Source: Owenia fusiformis (lineage: Eukaryota > Annelida > Polychaeta > Sabellida > Oweniidae). Taken from it: 64,000 nucleotides of DNA. Where the stretch lies: the NCBI GenBank assembly GCA_903813345.2, contig CAIIXF020000006.1, positions 29,519,936-29,583,935 on the forward strand, given 5' to 3'. Within the stretch, counting starts at the first letter, position 1, and each line of letters starts with the position of its first letter. This document shows positions 1 to 11,800 of this stretch, one piece after another. The position numbers were made by a program, and so were the translations under genes. The notes beneath the pieces are model-generated. The model made no database searches and was not told where the DNA came from. It worked only from the letters and a program-made list of their open reading frames with translations.

Positions 1-418
1 ATCAGGGCTCGTTCAAGGCTGTACCTGAATAATGTGAATTTGAGACCAATTTTGAGATCAATTTTTCAAATTTTGGACTTGTTTAAAACCTTTAACTTCA
101 TTAAAACCCATCTAAACTATGTTTTACATCTTAGTTCCACACTATAAAACCATAAATATCATCATAGAGGGATTGATCTAGAACCTATAGGGGTCAGTCA
201 TGGCTATACCTGGAATTCGTAAATTTGAAACCTTATATTTACAATTTTTCAAATTTTGGACTTGTTTAAAACCTTTAACTTCCTTAAAACCCATCTAAAT
301 TGTGTTTTACATCTTAGTTCCACATGGCAAAACCATAAATATCATCATAGAGGGATGGATCTAGAACCTATAGGGGTCAGCCATGGCTATACCTGGAATT
401 CGTAAATTTGGAACCTTA
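1..418. repeat. Tandem ~183-bp repeat, first dimer
   Basis: Two head-to-tail copies of a ~183-bp unit. The marker GTTTAAAACCTTTAACTT recurs at about 81 and 264, and AACCTATAGGGGTCAG and TACCTGGAATTCGTAAATTT recur with the same spacing. Two further copies of the same unit, in the same orientation, lie at 2624-2955. Identity between copies is high, so the array is young or homogenised. No coding potential is seen. Confidence 0.85.
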
Positions 419-2623
419 TTCACCTTTCCACAAAGTAAAGAAAATCGATAATTTCCGGCGCGCTGATTGGTTGTATGCAAATGAGTCAAATCAATGACGT
501 CAATGGTAGAAAGTTTTGAAGAATTAGTACAGCCAGCATAGGAATATTTTGAATAAACTACAATAAAAAGGATTCTATTTGCCAGATGCACAAATTATTT
601 TTAATCAAATATGAAATATGGACGGGGCACTTTGATTCCGAACCTTATGTAATTTAAATTAATCATTTTTGACAGAACTATTGTTTATTAAGACTTCTGA
701 GATCTTCACATACCCGGGCTCACGTATCTCGTGCGATTGTAAACAAAAAAATGTAAATTGTGAAGTTACAAACAACTCGGTTTTATGGTTAAATGGTTGT
801 ATGTCGTAGTAAGAAGTTCCGTCAGAAATTCACCATGAGTGACATTCGCGCAAACGAAACCAATCGAATTGAAACACGATTTGTTTGACTTTTTTATTGA
901 GGATCGATCCCGTTGTTACGCGGTATATGGCATACATTCATGGTTGCGCGGTATTTGTGATACGGGTGAATATGCCATACTCACCTGCGGTATATGGCAT
1001 ATTCCGCAGGTGAGTATGCGATATTCCGCAGTGAATATGCGATACATTGATTTCAGTGAATACCCGATACTCACCTGCGGAATATGTCATACTCACTTGC
1101 GGAATATGCCATATACCGCAGGTGAATATGACATATACCGCAGGTGAAAACGTGATACAGAAAGCCTTGATTTGATTGGTTGCGAGAATCGACTCTAAAT
1201 GTAAAACTACGCTGGATTAGTTAGTGCGTCAAGTACTTATATATGAATCCTGGATTGATATAGAAAGTTTATTACGAGATTGGTGACTGATACTTCTGCT
1301 AAGTTGATATATTCGATACGCAGCTCTATTGATTCAGTAATCATTATAATAATTTATAACGTATACTTATTCGTTCAATTAACAATTGCGTACTTCCGTA
1401 TCGCGTTCTCATTGGTTAGTGTGTATGTCATATACCGCAGGTGAATCTGTCATACACCGCAAGTGAATATGCCATATTCGTTGCGGAATATGACATATTT
1501 TTGTATCGTGTTTACCGCATAACACCCGTCTCCATAATACACATTAACAAAATATTTTCAAAAGCATGCATGAATATGTTATGGTAACTAAAACCATGGG
1601 CTTTCAAGATCATGAAAGCCCATGACTAAACTAACTTTCTTTTCATTGGAACTTTTTCCAGTTGCAATTTCAGTAAAAACGTACAACGGGTTTCTCGCTA
1701 AACGCAACTGGGCCTAATTAAAAAACCTTCATTTCATCCTCCAAACTCGGAGAACGCCCATTGGCTATTAAAAAGATAACTTCGAAGCCAAATTTTCTAT
1801 CCAAGAAGCTAGACTTAAACCATTACTTATTATTTACCAAATGAAATTTGTTCATAATACATACATGTATACGATATCGTTACCTTTTGGTATTAATTCG
1901 CCATCAGCGATGTCAATAACGATCAGCAATGTCAACATATCATCAATAAATATTATAGATACACGAATCTTTCCGATGATCATTATTCAAAACTGATCAT
2001 CACATAACTAATTTATCCTATGACAAGTGAGGTTTCACAAGTGAAGTTTTCAAGACACCCTGCATATTCAGGTTTGTTTTCTAAGCGTTCTCATTATTTT
2101 CGAGAAATCCATCACATTTTGGCTAAGAAAAATTCTACGGTCTGCTGGATCTATTTTGACAGTTTTGCTTTAGCAAGATATTCTAACAAATTGACTGTTT
2201 CTACATTGAAAAAACATTTTCCCGGGAATATTTGGATCGGGAGATACGCAGAGGGAAATATACATTGGAATATATCAATTCTATATTCCGATGTTTTCAT
2301 GTATAATATTTTCAAGATACGATCTTACAGGTATATATGACTTGCAGAAATAGATAGGAAGTAATCGTGTTTAGTTAATTGAATTATGGGAGTAGTGAAG
2401 TCAATGATTAAATGAATAAGAGCAAATGTTTTTAATTTGAACAGGTCATTTATCAAATGACACTGAAGATTTACTTAAAATAGATTGTCTGTCTATATAT
2501 TTTTATGCATGAGAGACATGTTATAATGTTTGTTTTTCGCGGGAAAAAGTTTCTCCCATTGACGTCACAGATTTTTAAGCGGCTCATTATAATATTCATG
2601 AGCTGACTTTATGGAAAGGTGAA
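419..2623. mobile_element. 2.2-kb inverted-repeat element inserted in the 183-bp array
   Basis: The ends are inverted: TTCACCTTTCCA at 419-430 and TGGAAAGGTGAA at 2612-2623. Similarity continues inward in a broken way, with a TGACGTCAATGG-type motif and a GAGAAA motif near both ends. The 183-bp repeat stops at the left end and resumes at the right end. Intact repeat copies read CCTTATATTTAC across the junction, so they serve as an empty site. I see no transposase; the ORF at 2020-2340 resembles nothing I know. The superfamily cannot be named. Confidence 0.6.
920..1515. repeat. Degenerate palindromic array of CGCAGGTGAATATG
   Basis: A motif close to CGCAGGTGAATATGCCATAT recurs many times at 920-1145 and again at 1425-1510, in both orientations, so the array reads almost the same on both strands. 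It lies inside the 419-2623 element and is probably its subterminal repeat. The ORF at 839-1147 is a by-product of the array. Confidence 0.7.
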
Positions 2624-2955
2624 TATTTACAATTTTTCAAATTTTGGACTGTTTAAAACCTTTAACTTCCTTAAAACCCATCTAAATTATGTTTTACATC
2701 TTAGTTCCACATGGCAAAACCATAAATATCATCACAGAGGGATGGATCTAGAAACTATAGGGGTCAGCCATGGCTATACCTGGAATTCGTAAATTTGAAA
2801 CCTTATATTTACAATTTTTCAAATTTTGGACTGTTTAAAACCTTTAACTTCCTTAAAACCCATCTAAATTATGTTTTACATCTTAGTTTCACACTATAAA
2901 ACCATAAATATCACCATAGAGGGATGGATCTAGAAATTATAAGGGTCAGCTATAG
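2624..2955. repeat. Tandem ~183-bp repeat, second dimer
   Basis: Two more copies of the 183-bp unit at 1-418, in the same orientation, with markers at about 2651 and 2833. The similarity ends near 2955, just beyond the candidate last exon of the sirtuin gene. Confidence 0.8.
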
Positions 2956-3110
2956 TCATACACAAAATCCAGCTGTCAAAAATGTCAAATTTTTCGAAAA
3001 ATCAACAATTTTTTGCTCAGCTCCTACCTCTTCCATGGCTTTGCATCTTTCAGGGTTACTAACCCTGCTATTGGGCACTTCACATGAATTTTTCCAGCCT
3101 CTTACAGTGT
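2956..3110 (-). CDS. Candidate last exon of the SIRT3-like gene (uncertain)
   Basis: Exon 8 of the sirtuin ends in phase 1 at 3767. The minus strand then offers a good acceptor after 3111, with a pyrimidine-rich tract and a CTAAC branch-like site. It opens a frame of 51 codons starting Asp-Thr-Val-Arg-Gly-Trp and stopping at 2956. The resulting protein would have 403 residues, close to human SIRT3 (399). However, the frame lacks the usual closing helix that ends Leu-Gly-Trp. A rival acceptor at 3391 would give only a seven-residue tail. Neither choice is proven. Confidence 0.3.
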
Positions 3111-3766
3111 CTAATTGAAAAGTTAGAATCAAAATAGTAAGAAAATGAGTCACGAATTTGCCCCCTTGGGTACATACTTTGTACTAATTTTCAAATTCTT
3201 TAGGAGTTATCAGCATCAATTATACTGCAAGTGATTCATATATATAATATCTATTTATGTCACTTACAAACATCAAAATATCTAAGGTTATTTAGTGTGA
3301 ACAATTTTTTTCCCAGGGTGGGGTGTTTTTGGGGGGTGGGGGGCTAACTCCTCAAAAAAAAGAACTTCCTACCACTCTGTGAAGCTATCACCTAGGTGGA
3401 AGTTTCATCCAAGACTCTCCCCTAACTGAAAATGCTGCCAAACCAACTATACACCATTTATTGAGAATTTTCCTCCTCGCCCCTTGAGTAAATGCCTTTA
3501 TTTAAACCCAAATCAAGCTTGGTTTGGGTTTGATACACTGAAATTGATCAACATTAACTCCTCTTTTAAATCAAATGTGTCTGAATGTTATCTTCTCATT
3601 CATAAACTTATCTTTGGGGAGCATATCTTATGGAGATTTGAACTACGACCTTGCCTTCATTCTCAAGTCAAAAGAAATGTTACAATACAGAAAGGCATAA
3701 TGAGTAACAGATTAGTTTTTGCAGTGTTCTACCAACTTGGGGCTTTTATATTACATGTATTTTTAC

Positions 3767-6700
3767 CTTCAGCTATGACGTCATTCATGCGTTTCCTCTT
3801 AGCGAATGGACCAACAGCTTTCATATTGAATAGTAGCCTTGGCACATACATTCTTGTGGAGTCCACAATGCCAGCAAATGGCTCCACCTATATAGAAATA
3901 CAAATCTATGAAATTGTTGATACGCAGTTGTTACGGTACATAATAGAAGGATTTAGGTACAAGATTTAGATGTAGTAGTAGAACTTTGAGAAGTGTCAAA
4001 TGTCACCACCATTTGTTACAGATGCCAACCGCCGATCACAAACCACTGTCACAAAAAACAGAGGCCATGATGATATGTCACCACTTTTTGGTGGTGACAT
4101 AACAAGCATATAGAGAAGTAACTCTCACCTCTAATGATGTGCCCATAACTATAAGCAGATCAGCTAGAGGGAAATCCTTCAGGTAATAGTAGAACCTCTT
4201 AGGCAGATCTTCCCCAAAGAATACAATGTCTGGCTTGACAATGCCCTGTAAGAGATACATAGAATGATAAGCGTATCCCAGCTCATTCTTCTATTGGGGT
4301 CTATTGATATAAGACCCATCACAATCTCCAGTTTGCATAGTAGTTTTATTCATCAATTTTATCAATGTTCAGTGTACAGGCAACTGAGACCCATACAGGT
4401 ATATACGTATAGTTACATACGATTATATTCCATAATTATAATATAATCTAAGGTATAAGATCCTCCAAAATATAAGGTAGTTAAGGTATTCATGTTAACA
4501 ACTTCCTTTCCCAAAGTTGATCGGTCAAGATAAGATATACATATAAGATCCCAAAACATTAAGTATAACAGATTACATTTCTGATAGACTCCCTCTATTG
4601 AGCCTCATGCGGTTTTGATGGAAATATTAATATAAATATTAATGATTTTTAGAAAGCATATTTCAAATACACTGTACTATGAAAGTAACCTGTGGTTTAT
4701 ATCTCAATTATAAATTGTTTAATAATTTTATTCGTTTTATCATTTTATTTATAATTATAAACATTGATTACAATAACAGAGTAATAACAAGATTTTTTAG
4801 TAAATAAATTGACCCTAAGACTTTGAAAAGATATGCAACAAAACTTTTCAATAAAACTGCTCTTACTTTGTTTTAAATCTTATCTAAATGTAAAAGCTGT
4901 ATATAATTGTAGACCTCTCTTGAGGTCAACTGGCAAAATTGTGTACCAATGCTGTAAACCTTGAAAGTACTGAAGGTTTTTGTTTTACCATCATCCCTAC
5001 ATGCCCTAACATGGCCCAAAAATATTCCTCAAGTTATACATACCATACAACCTCTCCTCTTACACTTTGGTAGCTTGCCTGCATAGATAGTGTCCTGAAA
5101 GAACAGCAACAGCTTAATATATGCACCTAGTTAACAGTTAATTTATTAAGTCATAAGATGAACAAGGATTGCTGGAATCCAACTGGAATAAATCGTAGTG
5201 ACATTTTTAATATGTCTTTTAAATAATTTGTATGGTTGATACTTAAGAAATATGCAACATATGGTCGGTGACCTTATGGATTTGTAACAATAGGCTGCTA
5301 CAGTAACTCTGTTGTCTTGTGCCATACATTAATAATTCACAAATTATGATGCTTGGGGCAAAGAAACAGAATCTACGGTCTGATTTTTTCACGAAAAAGT
5401 CACATAGTATGAAGCAGGTATTTTGAGAGTGAGATAATGTAATAACAATAGTACACTGACCCTTATCTCCTCCCCTTTGTGGGGAAAGCTGCATTGCACA
5501 CAAGAAGCAGTCAGAAATGACCCATGAGCAGAAACTATCTTCTCTGGAGGTATCCCTGCCACTGCAATGTAAAACACTCTACATGTAAGATTTTTCAAAA
5601 AGTGAACCCCCCTTGACAAATCCTGGCTACGGGCCTGACACTTATATTTTAAGTTCAGTTAAACCTGACATAATGATATAATCTAATATCTACGCAATGT
5701 TTGACTTTAATAGCATTAGTGATGTAAACATGTATATCTAAACATTATAATTTTTTTTATAAGTTACAAAGGTACCATTTTTAAGTCGTCTGTCACTTTC
5801 TGTCATCCCTTTATCTTTCTAAACAATATGCATTTGAATATGACCCAAATAATAATAACTAATTCATTGAACTTTAAAAAAACTTACGTCCTTCAAGACC
5901 ATCTATATTTTGTGTATACATTCTCAAAAGCAATCCTTTCTCATATAACATCCTAACAAAATAATGCACGTAATTTGGCTGGTATTTCCCTGGGTATAAC
6001 TCCTTAGCAAGCTCGAAAAATGGTCTTGGGTTGCGGTGGAAATAGTCTATATCAAATATTGCCTCTGGGTAGGGTATGCTGTACTTCTTTAGGTTATCAT
6101 ACAGTCCTGTTCCAGGTGTCCTGTAAGATAGGCTAACATTAATAAATACAAGATCTTCAGATTATCATACAGTCCTGTTCAAGGTGTCCTGTAAGATAGG
6201 CTAACATTAATAAATACAGGATCATCAGGTTATCAGGTTATCATACAGTCCTGTTCCAGGGGTCCTGTAAGATAGGCTAACATTAATAAATACAGGATCA
6301 TCAGGTTATCATACAGTCCTGTTCCAGGGGTCCTGTAAGATAGGCTAATATTAATAAATACAGAACCATCATTCTCTAAAGGGGTCTGATAAACCTGGCT
6401 ATTAAAATTGTACGATAACATAAATATGTTACAATTTTAGAAAGAGGGGCCTATTAAGATATTGTATAAAGATCCACTGACATACTTTAATAACGTATAG
6501 AACAACCCTGAAATATATCATGGTAAAGTCAACACTTTTAATATCTGATGTACAAAACTGACCTGAAATCTGGTATGCCACTAGGGGTGGATATTCCCGC
6601 ACCTGCCATGACAACAATATTTTTTGCTCGTTTGCTGGTGATGTACCTGGCCACGTCTTCTAGGTTATGACAGGTAACAGCATTAGTGGAGTACTTCCTA

Positions 6701-9700
6701 GTTGTGCTGCTGAAATATATACAAGGGTTATGTACTGGGAGGTTTTGGATATACCCTATATTGAAAACCAACCGTACATAACTGGTGTATCTCATACTAG
6801 AGTGGGTTTGAGGTTCCACCTTTTCAAATGACAAGGTAAGCCTATACTGTAAAAGCGCAATTTATATTTAACATTTTCATAATATTCCTTTCATTCAATA
6901 CAATGAAATTGAAACATTTAAACTTTTAAAAAAAATTTAAACTTTGAAAGTTTAAAACTTTAAATGAGCAGGATGGATATATTATATCTGCCCGCATTTG
7001 ACCTGGAGCGGACATATACAATATATCCTGCCTGCCTCAGATATGATATCTATTCCCGAGTGATATTTACCCCAAACCCACTCAAGTATGAGAAACATCA
7101 CTTTATGTACTGGATTATATTATTAATATATCCCATTCATTATGTTGTGATTTAAGATTTGATATTTTCAGAAAAGATGTCTATTTATTGTAAAAATTAT
7201 ATTTCATTATCTAAAATATCTCAGGATTATTTGGGATGAGATTTACAGCTATTAGGCTATTAACCCTTTAGGGCAAAATATTCATTCAATGTGCATTATA
7301 CTTCTGTACTTGGTGTTACAACTTCAAAGAGCACATCCGACTCACCTTGATTTACTATTAGATTTATTTTTAGACTGGGTTCTGTCGTTTATTGATAGAT
7401 TTTTTAATCTGTCATTCAACGATGATTCTGAGTTTACTCTTGGAAGACTGGCCTTTGGTTTACCACCAGCTGTGGTCGTAGTCGCTGTTTTAAACGTCCT
7501 GGTTTGCGTATTACTTGGGCTTGCATTAGTGGACTTCGCCCTGGGAGGACGTGGAGGCTTAGCATTGATTTTCCTTGTTGACCCTATAAATAGATGAGAG
7601 TAAGTAAATCTGCTTTTGGATAATGTTTGTTTAAAGCTTTTGTATGTGGAAAACACCTTTGTTACCTCAAAATAGTGAATTAATTATGGCAGTGTTCCTT
7701 GCAATGCAATTCCTTATAGTGGTCCTTCACAGGTTTTACTGCACATGTCTTTAGGCAAGTCTACTGGGGGAATTATCATGGCTAGTTGATATTTTATAAA
7801 TAACTAAGGCAATTTCTTTTAATTTACCCTATTTTTTCTTTTTTCTGTACTTAGGTGCATAAATGCACCTCAGGGGCTTTATTTATACATCTGAGATTTG
7901 TCACTGACCAAGAGATGCATTTGCTGCCATATTAAATTTGGCTGAGTTGAGAGTTCAAAACCTCCAAATCTGGAGTTTTTTGCTTTTTCTCGGAGTTCCT
8001 TACCTTAATCAAAAAAATTCTTGCACCATTACATTGCTCGCTACTTGACTTCAAAATGGTTATGGTTTTGCTGGGGTAAATAATGGTATTTTGATCAAGT
8101 TATTACATTGATTTCACGAAGCGATGGTCAAACTTTACAATTTATTCACTGAACAAAATGTGACAATGCAAGGAACAACCCAGGTTATTTACTTTTCGAA
8201 CCTATATGTTATCATCATGCCAAAATCTTGAATGCCTACAGGAAGTGGGCCCATTTGAATTAATTTTAATAAATCATGATTTTTATTTCTCATATGACTA
8301 AAGCCCGGTATACACCAATGGGGCAAAATCCCACTTGTCCCATCGAGTCCCACCTTGCCCCATCGAATCCCAATTTGCCCCATCGAATCTCACGAAGTCC
8401 CATGGGACCTTGATGACTTTGCCCAATCTTGTCCCATGGAGTCCCATCAAGCCCCATGGAGTCCCATAAAATCCCACCGTGCCCCATTGGTGTATGTCGG
8501 GTTTCACACAACACGTCATATGATCGAAAATCCCACGATGCCTCATGGAAAGAATGAATATGTTCATTCTCGATGGGACTCCATGGGATTTTGCCTCATC
8601 TTGCCCCATCGAGTCCCACCGAGTCCCACGTGGGACCTTATGGGACCTCGTGGGACTCGATGGGGCAAAATCCCACGGACCTGTGCAATATCGTCCATTC
8701 TTGACTCGCTTTGATAATGTTTCTTTATCTCGTCTACGACTCGATAAAAAAGAATTATCAAAGCTCATCAAGAATGAACGATCTTGCACAGGTACTCATA
8801 TAAGAACCTTTATATCTGGGGATTGGAAGAAATCAACCCCAGTGGTTCAAAATTTTTTTCAACTTTGCCAAATTTAATACACATTAAACACCAGCCCTAG
8901 TGTATTAAAACCCCAAAAGTCAAAGTCACTAGGGGCAGGGCACCCCATCTATTCTGCACATAGAAATATAGTTCAACGTCGTTAAACTCAATAACGGCGT
9001 TCTTTACTACTAGGAATTTTCTTGGCCGTTATTGGGTAATTAACCTCTTTACTATTCTTTCCTTTATTGCAAGTTCTAGATCCATCAAAACCATTTTTCC
9101 ATGATAACATGCATCTGACACTTGACAATAATATAAAAACACATAACATCAAGCGATTTAACACAATATTATTGTGCTAAATGTTCATTTATTCATTAAA
9201 ATGAGGCTACACGTACCTATCTCTAAAATGACATTTCTTCATGTCCGTCATTGTGTCTGTTCGTCCCGGGTTAAAATTAAACAATAGCGAAACGAAATTG
9301 TTGTCAAACAGATTGATAATTATTATCTCGGGATAAAAAGATCAATTTTGAGGATAACAGGCATCATTGATTGATTTATATAGCGCGTGTATACACGCAA
9401 AATAGTTATTGATTGCAAAACTACTGTTTGTTAATGCAGTGCCACAATGACGTTAGTCAGTTAATTTCTGATATGATTTGCAATTTCGATGTTACCAGAA
9501 CTGACCGACATTATCGTTATATTCCAAACCTGTCTCTAATATTTTCGTAATTATGCATCAAAAGGGTCTAAGGGCGATACGTGATGGTGTGTATGTATTC
9601 ATAAGGTATGTATGCATGCTTGAATCACATTCTTTATGTAATATTACTATGTTCTCAGGGTTTAATTAGTTCCGCTTGTCGCAACCCGTGGAACGATTAA

Positions 9701-9983
9701 ATTAACGCATCAAAGGCAAAATGATCATGGAGGTTAGACCTAGCCAGTGCCATAAGATATGTCAGATAAGAAACGAATTCCAGGCTAGGTCTAATGCTGT
9801 TGGACTAATAGAAATAATGACTATGGAGGGGGGATTCTTCTGTTCACCCACCGAAAGGTTAAAGATGAGATTCAATGCACAAAAACATAAACAAATATTT
9901 AAAGATAAAAGAAAAAGCTGATAAGATTACTCACCACCTAGTGGAAGTTTGTTTTTTACTGTTGCCATGACAATTCGTAGCAT
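3767..9983 (-). CDS. SIRT3: SIRT3-type mitochondrial NAD-dependent deacylase, 8 exons joined
   Basis: NAD-dependent protein-lysine deacylase, predicted to act in mitochondria. Exons (minus strand): 9983-9935, 7583-7346, 6709-6563, 6120-5888, 5561-5461, 5094-5044, 4245-4129, 3887-3767. All junctions are GT-AG and in phase, giving 352 codons plus one base. The N-terminus ([15 protein letters not shown]) is basic, with no acidic residue for about 65 positions, as in a mitochondrial presequence. The catalytic core shows [20 protein letters not shown], the AHGSF histidine, [17 protein letters not shown] and VEPFA. Zinc cysteines are Cys-x2-Cys, then after 20 residues Cys-x4-Cys. TQNIDG, rather than TQNIDT, and the PYPEAIF block point to SIRT3 over SIRT2. 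Exon 1 rests only on phase, donor and leader character. The C-terminus is unresolved. Confidence 0.88.
4001..4099. mobile_element. Short MITE with TGTCACCACC ends
   Basis: TGTCACCACC at 4001 is answered by GGTGGTGACA ending at 4099. Internally it shares GTTACAGATGCCAA and a GCCACAAAA-like stretch with a second copy at 42406-42513. It lies in intron 7 of the sirtuin gene, 29 bp past the exon 7 donor. Confidence 0.6.
6091..6365. repeat. Four tandem ~70-bp copies of a sirtuin splice acceptor
   Basis: The unit runs from TTATCATACAGTCCTGTT through the acceptor (CTGTAAGATAGG as read on the plus strand) to AATAAATACAGGATCATCAG. It occurs about four times. Each copy carries, on the minus strand, a CTTACAG acceptor and the first codons of sirtuin exon 4 (Thr-Pro-Gly-Thr-Gly-Leu-Tyr-Asp-Asn). 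Only the copy nearest the exon, with the acceptor ending at 6121, leads into the full exon. Confidence 0.85.
8305..8504. repeat. CCCATCGAGT-type repeat with inverted ends
   Basis: The ends ATACACCAATGGGGCA (about 8310) and TGCCCCATTGGTGTAT (about 8478-8495) are inverted. Between them a decamer-like unit (TCCCATCGA, TCCCATGGA, GCCCCATCGA) repeats in both orientations. Overlapping glycine/tryptophan-rich ORFs on both strands are artefacts of this repeat. It lies in sirtuin intron 1. Confidence 0.65.
8575..8790. repeat. Two adjacent hairpins built from the same GGGAC motif
   Basis: TTGCCCCATCGAGTCCCAC near 8600 is answered by GTGGGACTCGATGGGGCAA near 8650 around a GTCCCACGTGGGAC centre. Directly beside it, CCTGTGCAATATCG near 8679 is answered by CGATCTTGCACAGG ending near 8791, a ~113-bp imperfect hairpin with TTTGATAA/TTATCAAA stems. 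Both lie in sirtuin intron 1. They may be one composite palindromic element. Confidence 0.6.
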
Positions 9984-10319
9984 TTTCTTCCACAGAAGAC
10001 AGCTTCGTTTCAGAAAATTGATCCGACCACACCAACATATATATTTTCTGCAGCAGACATGTAGCCATGAAACATTATGTTGATATTAGTCACGTTTCGA
10101 TGATTATATTGCCATATCACTCCAGTAATTGACTATTTATTTGAAAAATTAAGAAAAGTGAAAAATATTCAAAAGTATCTTTCCGGAAGTACGATTGAAT
10201 TTTGGACTCACGAAATTCGCCAAGAACCAAAGCAAAAGGCGTCGTGCCACCACTTACCATATTCTATGGCCACTTTGAGTCGTATCTCGTACCCACGTAC
10301 GCGGACCATGATACAGTCT

Positions 10320-10830
10320 TTGAAGGGTTTAAATTTTAAAATATTAAGATTATCTAATCACCTGTGCAGACCTCTATCGTTATGGCCATATTTTCATTGG
10401 TTATGGGGGGGGGGGGGGGGTGCGATCGCACCATCGCACCCTCTCTTAGCTACGCCTATGACATTGTAAGACATAACAATTTACAATTCAGTGGACATTT
10501 TGTCATAAATTGGGATAACTTAAATTATGATTAATAATCAAAATTTTACACGTTGCATCATGCAAATTAACACACGTCACCTCTCTGCTAAAGCAACGAT
10601 AGCTATTTACAGATTTAAATCATAATCAAAACAATTCACGTACCAACATACGAACTATTGAAAATAGAGTAAGATTGATTTGTCTTGTTTTTCAAATCGT
10701 CTTACAATGTCATTGGCGTAGCCAGGTGGGGGTGCGAACGCACCCCCCCCCTCCCCCTTCATTACCAATGGAAATATGACCAAGATGATAGAGGAAGAAA
10801 AGAGCCTTAAAATGCTTTTTATTTGAAGCT
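10320..10830. mobile_element. Fold-back element with GTGCGATCGCACC modules
   Basis: The left arm (CCATATTTTCATTGGTTATG, a G run, GTGCGATCGCACC, then GCTACGCCTATGACATTG) is answered by an inverted right arm at 10703-10800 (CAATGTCATTGGCGTAGCC, GTGCGAACGCACC, a C run, CATTACCAATGGAAATATG). The outer limits are soft. Related modules occur near 11520, 15040, 22500-22620 and 53694-53760. Confidence 0.55.
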
Positions 10831-10844
10831 TCCAGAGCTGTCAA

Positions 10845-10950
10845 GTGTCCCGCGAATGGCTGGATTATCCCGCGAATTTGATCAAAATTAGGCTTATTCG
10901 CGTGTCCCGCAATGTCCCGCGAAGTCCCGCAAATGTGGTTTTGACCTCCG
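10845..10950. repeat. TCCCGCGAAT short-unit repeat
   Basis: TCCCGCGAATGG, TCCCGCGAATTT, TCCCGCAATG and TCCCGCGAAG follow one another. A larger block of the same motif is at 12845-13150. The motif is close to GTCCCGCGAAAT and gives false low-complexity ORFs. Confidence 0.7.
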
Positions 10951-11278
10951 CGAATTTCCGAAATTGTTGCAATCCCCTATATTGTGATTATCTTATCTTA
11001 TATAAGAAGCCAAGTTTTTGCACTTTTGAGGAGTAAAGTTTACCTAATTTTAAGTACCTAGCATCATGGGCTTTCAATTAGAAGCCCATGCTAGCATGCT
11101 GTTGTTTGGTATCAAAATAAAGAGGAAGGGTTCAACTTTCATTTTAATTACGAAAATAGGGATGTAGGTCAAAAATAGTTCTAACGTTGGCCTTTTTACT
11201 ATCCGTGTGGCCTTCATCTCAGAACTGAGCAAATGTTAGCAAACGCGAGTTACAATAAATGGACGCTGATATCTAGAA

Positions 11279-11800
11279 AGGGTTCAGTTGTAGAAAAACC
11301 GGGTACCGGGTAGTAAATCCTCCATGCTGGGTTCAAACTTGGTACCTGGTACCCAGTCAAAAAACGGGTACCCAAAAAACGAAAAATACGAATATATAAC
11401 ATAATTAGATTATGAGAAAACGTGTAAGATTTGTTTTGAATTCACAAAAATGTATGCATCCTTCAAAATTTAGCTAGAAGCTTCAAATAAAAAGCATATT
11501 TAAGGCTCTTTTCTTCCTCCCCCCCCCCTTCATTACCAAGGGAAATATGACCATGATGATAGAGGACGAAAAGAGCCTTAAAATGCTTTTTCTTTGAAGC
11601 TTCTAGCTCAATTTTGAAGGAAGTTACATACATTTTTGTAAATTCAAAACAAATCTTACACGTTTTCTAATGATCTAATTATGTTGTAGCCTATATTCGT
11701 ATATTTCGTTTTTGGGTACCCGGTTTTTATGACCGGGTACCAAGTTTGAACCCAGCATGGAGGATTTACTACCCGGTACCCGTTTTTTTCTACAAACCCT
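11279..11800. mobile_element. 522-bp fold-back element with 8-bp target duplication
   Basis: Arms of about 230 bp are inverted: AGGGTT, TGTAGAAAAA, CCGGGTACCGGGTAGTAAAT and CATGCTGGGTTCAAACTTGG on the left match their complements on the right up to AACCCT at 11800. The element is flanked by ATCTAGAA at 11271-11278 and again at 11801-11808, an 8-bp duplication as made by hAT-type transposases. The centre holds a C run and a GAAATATGACCATGATGATA module. There is no ORF. Confidence 0.8.

Noticed and set aside
839-1147. 102-codon ORF
   Set aside because: Created by the palindromic GGTGAATATG array.
7289-7597. Plus-strand leucine-rich 102-codon ORF resembling a membrane protein
   Set aside because: Exact complement of SIRT3 exon 2, which joins in phase with its neighbours.
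7342-7656. Taking 7656 as the sirtuin start
   Set aside because: That codon is GTG, not ATG; an acceptor at 7584 and an in-phase upstream exon with ATG at 9983 fit better.
8290-8877. Overlapping open frames on both strands rich in Gly, Trp, Pro and Ser
   Set aside because: They are produced by the TCCCATCGAG repeat in all frames; no family resemblance and no splice logic.
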